Assembly (NCBI GenBank): GCA_019113455.1
Contig: DXHG01000133.1
Span: 1 to 6,481 of the forward strand
Length of the DNA: 6,481 nt
DNA from: Candidatus Treponema faecavium
GTDB lineage: Bacteria; Spirochaetota; Spirochaetia; Treponematales; Treponemataceae
Direction: 5' to 3'
Of this stretch, positions 1 through 5,187 are shown piece after piece. The notes under the pieces are model-generated. The model saw nothing but the letters and a program-made list of their open reading frames with translations, searched no databases and was not told the DNA's origin. The stretch's first letter is position 1. Each line of letters starts with the position of its first letter. Both the position numbers and the translations under genes were made by a program.

Positions 1-53
1 AACGCACGCCTGCAGCCGCAGGCTGACAGAAAAAAGCCGCGCGTGCCGGCTCA

Positions 54-82
54 TTGACAGCCTGCACAAACACAGTCATAAT
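54..82 (+). promoter_or_regulatory. Strong sigma70-type promoter for the TPR gene
   Basis: A perfect -35 hexamer TTGACA (54-59) is followed after exactly 17 bases by CATAAT (77-82), which matches five of six -10 consensus bases. The expected transcription start, about 6-7 bases past the -10, lies at about 88-90. That is on the ATG at 89, so the transcript may be leaderless. No Shine-Dalgarno sequence precedes the ATG, which fits. The hexamers and spacing are seen directly; the leaderless reading is inference. Confidence 0.7.
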
Positions 83-88
83 AATAGA

Positions 89-1456
89 ATGGACTCAGTT
101 ATATCGATTCTCATCGCTGTTATTGCAATAGCAGGCGTAATCATCTTACTGATGCAGATATCACATAAAAAAACATCGTCATCGGCAGCGCCGGTAAACC
201 GCCAGAAAGGGCGGCAGGCGATTATCCGCGATGCAACGCGCAAGCTCAGCCAGGACGCGCATAATCCGGCCGCGCTCAATTCGCTTTCTACGCTGTACTT
301 TGAAGAACACTTATGGGACAAGGCGTTCCCGCTGTTTGAGACGATGACGCGCATTGCGCCGGCGCATCCCGCGATAAACGAGGGGCAGGCGCGCCTGCGC
401 CTGGGCATCTGCCAGCTCAAGCTGGAGCGGATTGAGGACGCCGTGCAGACGCTCAAAGACGCGTACCGCTTTCAGCGCGAAAACCCCGAAGCGAATTTCT
501 ATTTGGGCAAGGCACTCTATGAGAGCCGCGATTACGAGAACGCGTCGCTTTACTTTAAGCGCACGCTCACGCTGCAGCGCGATTATCCCGGGCTGAACAG
601 GGGGCTCGGCCTTTCGCTCTATTACAGCAAGCATTACCGCGATTCGCTGCCGTATTTGAAGCGCGCGCTCGATGAAGACCCTGAAAACAAAGAATATCTG
701 TACGCGATGGCAGACGCGATGCTCAACGCGAATATGGGCGATAAGGCGATACGCATTTTCATGCACCTGCGCGCCGATCCCGAATACGGCGCGCGCGCCT
801 GCCTTGCCGCGGGTAATTTTCACTTCAACATGAATCAGCTTGACAAGGCGGAACAGGATTACGAAATCGGGCTCAAGCATAAAAACATTCAGCCCGATGT
901 GCGCAACGAAATGGTGTACCGTCTGGCGAGCAGCCATCTGAAGCAGAACAATATCAGCAAAGGCCTTGAGCTGCTGCGGGAGCTGAACGCGATTGCTCCC
1001 GGGTATAAGGATACGGGTGCGCTCGTTGCGCGCTACGCGGAACTCAATCAGAACAAAAACCTGCAGCTGTATCTGTTTGCCGGCAGCAGTGATTTTGTCG
1101 CGATGTGCCGTCAGATTGCGACAGTCTACTTTAAGATAACGGATCGTTCCGCGTCGGTAAAGATGCTTGACGTATCGGTGTCCGCCGACTACACTGAGCT
1201 GCAGACAGACGTGGAAACGTCAAAATGGGAATCATCGGTGCTGTTTCGGTTTTACCGGATGACCGGCGTGTTAGGTGAGCTCTATATCCGCGATTTTCAC
1301 GGCAAGCTGCAGGATCTGAAAATAGACAAAGGCATTTGCATCACAGCAGGCACGTATTCCGACGAAGCGCGCCTGTATACGGAAGGCCGCCCGATAGACA
1401 TTATCGATAAAACAAAACTGATACAGCTCTTAAAAAAAGTGAATATCGGCAAATAA
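89..1456 (+). CDS. Membrane-anchored TPR protein with degenerate Mrr-like C-terminal domain
   Basis: This 455-residue protein starts with one hydrophobic segment (residues 3-22, rich in I, V, A and L) followed by HKK. That predicts a single N-terminal anchor with the rest of the chain in the cytoplasm. Residues about 55-310 are helical with tetratricopeptide spacing; examples are the segments beginning at A136 (NFYLGKALYES), L173 and Y203, with typical A, G, Y and P positions, so the region is probably a protein-binding scaffold. Residues about 328-450 differ. The stretch GICITAGTYSDEA (415-427), then EGRPIDIID (432-440) and KLIQLL (443-448), resembles the last half of the Mrr_cat restriction-endonuclease-like domain. 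The expected Q-x-K catalytic pair is not evident; V384-LFRFYR occupies the place. I infer a non-catalytic fold. The ATG at 89 is chosen because it precedes the anchor directly. The same frame is open back to the left window edge, with only CTG codons as alternatives, so a longer N-terminus is not strictly excluded. The exact cellular role is unknown. Confidence 0.85.
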   Translation: MDSVISILIAVIAIAGVIILLMQISHKKTSSSAAPVNRQKGRQAIIRDATRKLSQDAHNPAALNSLSTLYFEEHLWDKAFPLFETMTRIAPAHPAINEGQARLRLGICQLKLERIEDAVQTLKDAYRFQRENPEANFYLGKALYESRDYENASLYFKRTLTLQRDYPGLNRGLGLSLYYSKHYRDSLPYLKRALDEDPENKEYLYAMADAMLNANMGDKAIRIFMHLRADPEYGARACLAAGNFHFNMNQLDKAEQDYEIGLKHKNIQPDVRNEMVYRLASSHLKQNNISKGLELLRELNAIAPGYKDTGALVARYAELNQNKNLQLYLFAGSSDFVAMCRQIATVYFKITDRSASVKMLDVSVSADYTELQTDVETSKWESSVLFRFYRMTGVLGELYIRDFHGKLQDLKIDKGICITAGTYSDEARLYTEGRPIDIIDKTKLIQLLKKVNIGK

Positions 1457-1508
1457 GCCGCGCTCAGGCGTTTACGCTGCACGCAGCAGCGCACCAGTGT
1501 ATCCGCAC
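1457..1508. other. Convergent intergenic spacer with a small hairpin
   Basis: The TPR gene and rsmG converge here. A 6-bp perfect stem CGCTGC (1475-1480) / GCAGCG (1486-1491) with a 5-base loop could help end transcription from both sides. No T-tract follows it on either strand, so it is not a canonical intrinsic terminator. Confidence 0.35.
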
Positions 1509-2192
1509 TTACGTCTTCTTGACAGCGGTAACGAGGTGGCGTTCATGGTCTGCAAGGAACGGCACGTGCAGCGGCACTGCGGTGTAGTTGGGAATGAGGT
1601 CTGCGATATCGGCCATTTCTTCTGCGATGCGCTGCGCGCGCGCCTTATATGCGGCAAAGAGCCCGCCGGTTTTAAGCAGCGATAGGAGCGTTTTGGCTGT
1701 TTTTCGTTCCAGCGGCTTAAACGCCCTGAACACGATAATATCGAGCGTGCGTTTAGGAAAGCGCTCTGCCTGTTCGTTTGCAACGGTTGCGTTGCCAAGC
1801 CCCAGCACGGCGCAGCAGTTTTCAAGAAATAAGCACCGTTTTGACATGCGTTCTATGAGCGTGAACTGCACGCTGGGATATGCGCACGCAAGCGGAATAC
1901 CGGGCAGCCCTGCGCCTGAACCGATATCGCCGATGCGGACAGGTGCGTCTGCTGCCCCGCCGCCTGAAACGCTTTGCAGCCGTTCAATATGCCCGTCAAG
2001 CACCTGCACTGCGGCAAGACTGTCAAGGATGTGGCGCACAACGATTTCGCCGCGCGTCTGCGCGCCGACAAGGTCGTAGGCGGCGTTAAAGAGCAGCAGT
2101 TCCCGCACATACGCGTCCATCGCGCGGTATACGGTGTCCATGCGGTCTCCTGAAAACCCGAGTTCTGCAAGTCCCTGTGCAAGCACGTCCAT
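1509..2192 (-). CDS. rsmG: 16S rRNA (guanine527-N7)-methyltransferase RsmG (GidB)
   Basis: This 227-residue protein matches the RsmG family in length and motif order. RsmG uses S-adenosylmethionine to methylate N7 of G527 in 16S rRNA of the small ribosomal subunit; its loss is known to give low-level streptomycin resistance. The N-terminal LLLFNAAYDLVG (32-43) corresponds to the family's substrate-side segment. RHILDSL (53-59) is a family hallmark. GDIGSGAGLPGIPLA (88-102) is the SAM-binding motif I, TLIERMSKRCLFLE (111-124) follows the second strand, and VFRAFKPL (154-161) holds the conserved RAF. A Gly/Ala-rich stretch at about 70-86 looks like a slightly enlarged linker before motif I. The ATG at 2192 has an AGAGGA Shine-Dalgarno 7 bases upstream, located in the end of the preceding gene. 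The gap to that gene's stop codon is 3 bases, so translation is probably coupled. It is the last gene of the three-gene operon. Confidence 0.95.
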   Translation of the reverse strand: MDVLAQGLAELGFSGDRMDTVYRAMDAYVRELLLFNAAYDLVGAQTRGEIVVRHILDSLAAVQVLDGHIERLQSVSGGGAADAPVRIGDIGSGAGLPGIPLACAYPSVQFTLIERMSKRCLFLENCCAVLGLGNATVANEQAERFPKRTLDIIVFRAFKPLERKTAKTLLSLLKTGGLFAAYKARAQRIAEEMADIADLIPNYTAVPLHVPFLADHERHLVTAVKKT

Positions 2193-2195
2193 CTG

Positions 2196-3134
2196 CTATT
2201 CCTCTGCACTGTCGCGCATGTCAAGAAGCAAATCGAGCCTCCAGCCGTCAGCTTCCTGCGCTGTGCCTGATTCTGCGCTCCGCAGCGTGATGAGATTGCC
2301 GGTGCGCAGCGCTATCTGCGGTTCGCGCTGCGCCATGCGGTACAAAAGCGAGCCCTCATTCACCTGGTCCTGCACTACGGCGGTCGATACTTCGTACTCG
2401 GTACGTTCGGCGTGTTCACGGAGCGCGCTGAACAGCAGGTAAAAACTTTCGCGGTGCTGCCCGCCGCCTGAAGCGTATGCCCTGCCGCCTGAAACGAGAA
2501 ATGAGCCGTCGGCGGCGGGCTGGGAGATAACGATGTCCGTACAGGTGGCAAGAATATCGTATCCATTTATCTTAAACCGCAGGATACGCGATACCGGCAC
2601 GTCGGACGTTTTGCCCGCGAGCGCCTCGCGTTCGGCGCGCAGCGAGCGCACTTCTTCAAGCAGCAGTTCAAGCTGCGCGGCGGTTACGGGAGAAGACGTC
2701 TGCGCCGCGCCGCCTGCGCCTGACACAAGATTCTGTGTGATATTCTGCGGCGTCTTGCCTGAAAGCAGCGAAAGCAGTGTCTGCGCGCCGTCAAGCGTGC
2801 TGAGCCCGGAAACGGTCTGCCCTGCGGCTCCTGCCGCCGCTGCAAGTTCAAGCGCCGCCGCAGCGCCGCCGGAACCGGCAGATTCCGCATTCTCCCTGGC
2901 CGCCGCCTGCGTTTGAGGCTGCGGTGCATCGGCAGGCTGTGCTGCAGGTACGGGCAGATACGACGGACGGTTCGGGCGGTATATTTCGCCGCTTTTAATG
3001 GAAGGCATGTCCGGCGCCGACACTGACGGCATTGACGGCATCGAAAACGAGTCCGCCTGCTGCGCCGCTGCGGGCATGCCCGCAGCGTATATGAACAGGC
3101 AGAGCGCCGCCGCGTTACTCCTGCATATGCGCAA
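2196..3134 (-). CDS. Exported protein of unknown function (TTG start)
   Basis: I do not recognise this protein. From the TTG at 3134 it has 312 residues. Residues 1-24 form a Sec signal peptide: short R-containing start, hydrophobic core AAALCLFIYAAG, and AAA before QQ as likely cleavage site after A24. No convincing lipobox is seen. The mature protein begins with a short Met-Pro-Ser periodic stretch (32-48). A Pro/Ala/Gln/Gly-rich low-complexity region follows (about 53-110), then a leucine-rich piece (113-126), a short helix likely to be a coiled coil (QLELLLEEVRSLRAEREAL, 154-172), and a mixed beta-rich C-terminal domain (182-312) beginning near RILRFKINGYDILAT. The layout suggests a flexible periplasmic or surface tether carrying a folded C-terminal domain. 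The frame remains open to a TTG at 3209, but that start would add about 25 basic residues before the signal peptide and lacks a good binding site. The start at 3134 has GGTGGAGG 6 bases upstream. The gene overlaps the upstream gene by 20 bases and ends 3 bases before rsmG. Confidence 0.85.
   Translation of the reverse strand: MRICRSNAAALCLFIYAAGMPAAAQQADSFSMPSMPSVSAPDMPSIKSGEIYRPNRPSYLPVPAAQPADAPQPQTQAAARENAESAGSGGAAAALELAAAAGAAGQTVSGLSTLDGAQTLLSLLSGKTPQNITQNLVSGAGGAAQTSSPVTAAQLELLLEEVRSLRAEREALAGKTSDVPVSRILRFKINGYDILATCTDIVISQPAADGSFLVSGGRAYASGGGQHRESFYLLFSALREHAERTEYEVSTAVVQDQVNEGSLLYRMAQREPQIALRTGNLITLRSAESGTAQEADGWRLDLLLDMRDSAEE
2200..2205 (-). promoter_or_regulatory. Ribosome binding site of rsmG
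   Basis: AGAGGA on the - strand lies 7 bases before the rsmG ATG. It sits inside the last codons of the exported-protein gene, and that gene's TAG (2196-2198) falls between this site and the rsmG start. This arrangement favours translational coupling. Confidence 0.75.
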
Positions 3135-3927
3135 GGGATGCCTCCACCTGTTCAAGCCGCGCAGAAAGCTGGCTGATTGTTTTTTCAAGCCGCGTCTTTT
3201 CCTTTTCAAGCCGCGTTTTTTCGTCTGTTTCTGCGGCTTTGCGCTTCATCATAAAGCGTACGGAGTCGGGGCTCTTGCCCGAAAGGATTTCCTGCGCTGC
3301 TGTACTTCGTTTTTGTTCGTCTGCGATACCGGCAACGAGCTTCATGTTTTCATATCCCATTGCAGGATTCAGATGTGCGGCGCTGACTTTGGCGATGCTT
3401 GCCGCCGCCGCGCGCGGCAGACAGAGCACGCGGTCTATGTAATCCTCGTACCTGATGCCTGCGGCGCGGCATAATTCGTGCGCCTGTATAAGGAGCTGCC
3501 CGAACTCCTGCATCAGGATACCGTTTTGTTCCAGATACTTTGTGCGTATCGTTTCGGTAAGCGCTTCCAGTTCAGGCGAAGTTTCGATGCCGATGCGGTA
3601 CAGCCCCTGCCGTTCCGCAGCCTCAAGCAGCCCGTGAAAACGCGCCCAGAACGCGTTAGTGTGCACGCGCGAATATCTCGGGCGCGAACCGCTGCCATTG
3701 CGGGCAATCTGCTCTTCGTTGAGCAGGTGGTGTGTGTATTCATGTATCGCGGTGTATATGAGCTGGTTGTCGTTAGAGAAGTTCTTGTTGTGCAGCAGTA
3801 TCTCGCAGGTGTCGGGCTTATAGAGCCCATTTACTTTTTTGCTCTCTTTGCCGGTAAGCGTTACAGTAAAGTCGAGCTCAGTATCTTCTATCTGCAAAAG
3901 CAGTTCTTTTATCTGATCCTGATTCAT
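3115..3927 (-). CDS. HExxH zinc-metallopeptidase-like protein with C-terminal coiled coil
   Basis: This 270-residue protein has no signal peptide or membrane segment and is probably cytoplasmic. AIHEYTHHLL (60-69) is a clear HExxH zinc-binding helix, with H62 and H66 as ligands and E63 as catalytic base. About 23 residues later comes HTNAFWARF (89-97). The spacing and the H-x3-FW pattern resemble the third zinc ligand of SprT/YgjP-type (DUF45-like) metallopeptidases, so H89 is a candidate ligand. The match is by motif only, and the family is not certain. The middle (about 110-225) is helical. Residues about 234-268 form a charged coiled coil with the near repeat KTRLEKEKTRLEK, suggesting oligomerisation or partner binding. 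The ATG at 3927 is supported by GAGG 5 bases upstream and a promoter just beyond. It is the first gene of an operon with the exported protein and rsmG; the substrate is unknown. A non-peptidase role is possible if the zinc site serves another use. Confidence 0.8.
   Translation of the reverse strand: MNQDQIKELLLQIEDTELDFTVTLTGKESKKVNGLYKPDTCEILLHNKNFSNDNQLIYTAIHEYTHHLLNEEQIARNGSGSRPRYSRVHTNAFWARFHGLLEAAERQGLYRIGIETSPELEALTETIRTKYLEQNGILMQEFGQLLIQAHELCRAAGIRYEDYIDRVLCLPRAAAASIAKVSAAHLNPAMGYENMKLVAGIADEQKRSTAAQEILSGKSPDSVRFMMKRKAAETDEKTRLEKEKTRLEKTISQLSARLEQVEASLAHMQE
3141..3148 (-). promoter_or_regulatory. Ribosome binding site that sets the TTG start at 3134
   Basis: The - strand reads GGTGGAGG, then the 6-base spacer CATCCC, then TTG. 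This near-ideal Shine-Dalgarno lies inside the 3' end of the metallopeptidase-like gene. It is the main reason for preferring 3134 over the in-frame TTG codons at 3209, 3188 and 3155. Confidence 0.7.
3151..3215. repeat. Three copies of an 11-base repeat in coiled-coil coding sequence
   Basis: TTCAAGCCGCG occurs at 3151-3161, 3184-3194 and 3205-3215. On the coding strand it specifies R-L-E at successive coiled-coil positions, so it probably reflects internal duplication of a heptad-like unit. The same bases, read in the next gene's frame, supply several of that gene's upstream in-frame TTG codons. Confidence 0.6.
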
Positions 3928-3932
3928 GTGTG

Positions 3933-3938
3933 CCTCGC
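3933..3938 (-). promoter_or_regulatory. Ribosome binding site of the HExxH gene
   Basis: The - strand reads GCGAGG followed by CACAC and then ATG. This places a GAGG core 5 bases before the start at 3927 and supports that start. Confidence 0.65.
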
Positions 3939-3952
3939 TGGTTTGTTCACGT

Positions 3953-3982
3953 ATTATAGCGTCAGTCTCTGTTTTTGCTCAA
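3953..3982 (-). promoter_or_regulatory. Promoter of the HExxH / exported protein / rsmG operon
   Basis: On the - strand a perfect -10 TATAAT (3953-3958) lies 18 bases downstream of TTGAGC (3977-3982, four of six -35 consensus bases). The predicted start at about 3946 leaves a leader of roughly 19 bases, just enough for the GAGG site. No operator-like dyad overlaps it. Confidence 0.7.
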
Positions 3983-4084
3983 GGGAGGCTTGTTTTTTGC
4001 AGCAGCGCGCTGCGGGGAAATTTCTGCGTGTGCATGGAGGGTTTTCTCTTTCTTATTCCAGCTGCAAACCTGCGGTCTGCTCAC

Positions 4085-4113
4085 GCAGTTTTAGGTCATA
4101 ACCCTAAAACTGC
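4085..4113. repeat. Perfect 11-bp inverted repeat with 7-base loop
   Basis: The left arm GCAGTTTTAGG (4085-4095) and the right arm CCTAAAACTGC (4103-4113) are exact reverse complements separated by TCATAAC. Flanking bases do not pair. It lies 110 bases beyond the methyltransferase stop. It could be a transcript-end hairpin, a protein-binding site or an element boundary. No T-run follows on either strand, so a classic terminator is not supported. Confidence 0.85.
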
Positions 4114-4126
4114 CAGGCCTGCTGCA

Positions 4127-4142
4127 GTGCAGTAAACTGCAC
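4127..4142. repeat. Perfect 7-bp inverted repeat with 2-base centre
   Basis: GTGCAGT (4127-4133), AA, ACTGCAC (4136-4142) form an almost uninterrupted palindrome. Its short centre makes it more like a dimeric protein-binding site than an RNA hairpin, though either is possible. Confidence 0.7.
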
Positions 4143-4168
4143 GTTCCAAGCTGCCAAGTTGGAGCGCA

Positions 4169-4217
4169 GCATTTCCTGATGGCAAATTTTTATTTTTTTA
4201 ACGGGAAATCAGGATGC
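4169..4217. repeat. Bulged 10-bp inverted repeat with AT-rich loop just past the methyltransferase gene
   Basis: GCAT-TT-CCTGAT (4169-4180) pairs with ATCAGGATGC (4208-4217) as ten base pairs with a 2-base bulge. The 27-base loop is AT-rich. It begins 5 bases beyond the methyltransferase stop on the - strand, so it could act as a 3' end structure. The run of T is on the + strand within the loop, not after the stem, so a standard intrinsic terminator is not shown. Confidence 0.5.
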
Positions 4218-4222
4218 GGGAG

Positions 4223-5182
4223 TCATCTGCCGGTATTTTTTCTGTTCTGTTCGGCGCGCGTGTTGCGTTCCCAGAATACGCCGTCCGTATAACCTTGTAT
4301 TTCGGGGTGGGTCTCGGCATTCATAAGGCGTTCTTCCGCCCACACGCAGTATTGTTCTTCGCGTTCTATGCCGACATAGTGCCTGCCGAGTTTTTTGGCG
4401 GCGACGCTCGTTGTGCCCGAACCGAGAAAGGGGTCAAGCACGAGGTCTCCGGCGCGGGAGCTTGCGAGGATAATTTTTGCAAGCAGTTTTTCAGGCTTTT
4501 GGGCGGGGTGCGCGGTGTTTTCGGGCATTGACCAGAACGGAATCGTGATGTCGTCCCAGAAATTAGACGGACACGTGTCGCGCCAGCGGCCGCCGCTGCC
4601 GTCGCTCCGCCAGTCTTTGGGCTCGCTGCCAATCCGGTACGGGGCAATGACTTTTTTTCTGATTTTTACCGCGTTAAGGTTGAACGTGTATGTATCGCTT
4701 TTTGTCGCAAACCAAATATCCTCAAGTGCATTTTTCCAATTCGCTTTTGCGCCGCGCCCTTTTTCGCGCTGCCACGTAATGCGGTTCCGCACCTGTGCGC
4801 AGTCAGAAAGCACGCGCCCGATAACGAGGCTTGTCTGCCAGTCGCAGCACACGTATATCGAGCCTGTTTGTTTTAAAAGCGCGCACGCCGGTTCAAGCCA
4901 GCGGCGCGTGTACGCTTCATAGGCGGAAACGGTTTGGCGCGCGAACGTGCGCGTGCCGAATGTCTTAGTAAGATTGTATGGCGGGTCGGCCACGATTAAA
5001 TCGACGCTTTCAGGCGGCAGCAATCGCATTACCGAAATGCAGTCGCCGAGAATCGTTTTATCGCGCACGCAGGCAATATCGGCCGCCGCTCCTGTGAGCG
5101 AAATGCAGCGGGCCAGATACTGCTGCCCCTCTGCTGCGGTGGTGCGGATTGTTTTGCTGCGCGCGGATCGGGCTTGAGCCAC
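4223..5182 (-). CDS. Beta-class DNA methyltransferase, probably adenine-N6
   Basis: This 319-residue protein transfers a methyl group from S-adenosylmethionine to DNA. DPPYN (66-70) is the catalytic motif IV. HPAQKP (225-230) is the conserved segment ahead of motif I, and DPFLGSGTT (250-258) is the SAM-binding motif I. Motif IV preceding motif I, with the variable target-recognition region between them (about 140-220), defines the beta class, as in M.HinfI and DpnA. DPPY rather than SPPY favours N6-adenine over N4-cytosine, by family knowledge. KGRGAKANWKNALEDIWF (141-158) and FWSMPEN (216-222) are distinctive, but I cannot assign a recognition site. The first about 40 residues form a basic, poorly conserved extension. 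The start is GTG at 5182 with only weak upstream purines; no in-frame ATG precedes it. The gene begins 5 bases after the ettA stop, so it is probably co-transcribed and translationally coupled. No restriction endonuclease is visible, so it may be an orphan regulator or remnant of a restriction system. Confidence 0.92.
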   Translation of the reverse strand: MAQARSARSKTIRTTAAEGQQYLARCISLTGAAADIACVRDKTILGDCISVMRLLPPESVDLIVADPPYNLTKTFGTRTFARQTVSAYEAYTRRWLEPACALLKQTGSIYVCCDWQTSLVIGRVLSDCAQVRNRITWQREKGRGAKANWKNALEDIWFATKSDTYTFNLNAVKIRKKVIAPYRIGSEPKDWRSDGSGGRWRDTCPSNFWDDITIPFWSMPENTAHPAQKPEKLLAKIILASSRAGDLVLDPFLGSGTTSVAAKKLGRHYVGIEREEQYCVWAEERLMNAETHPEIQGYTDGVFWERNTRAEQNRKNTGR

Positions 5183-5187
5183 GGCGG

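Larger units (their letters stand above)
3928..4222. other. Intergenic region without a supportable gene
   Basis: This stretch holds the operon promoter (3953-3982), a 12-base GC-rich palindrome GCAGCGCGCTGC (4002-4013) and a cluster of inverted repeats (4085-4217, listed separately). Short + strand frames crossing it have no binding site and no recognisable product. I see no tRNA, no transposase remnant and no convincing intrinsic terminator. Confidence 0.6.

Noticed and set aside
8..23. Hairpin GCCTGC/GCAGGC as terminator of an upstream gene
   Set aside because: The stem is short (6 bp) and followed by an A-run, not a T-run. Two + strand frames end at 26 and 57, but neither can be identified as a real gene tail.
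311..937. Long - strand open frame (about 208 residues) opposite the TPR gene
   Set aside because: It is the antisense of a clearly coding gene, is rich in R, A, V and H as expected from a GC-biased shadow, and has no family resemblance.
1457..1508. Strong bidirectional terminator between the convergent genes
   Set aside because: Only a 6-bp stem without T-tracts is present, so it is reported as a spacer hairpin and not as a terminator.
3926..4135. Possible small + strand gene in the intergenic region
   Set aside because: It starts opposite the HExxH gene's start codon, has no convincing ribosome binding site and no recognisable protein features.
4085..4142. CRISPR repeat or integron attC site
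   Set aside because: The dyads differ from one another, there are no regularly spaced direct repeats, and the arms lack the RYYYAAC/GTTRRRY core of attC.
4169..4217. Intrinsic terminator for the methyltransferase gene
   Set aside because: On the - strand the stem is followed by mixed sequence, and the AT-rich run is in the loop with A rather than T on the transcript strand.
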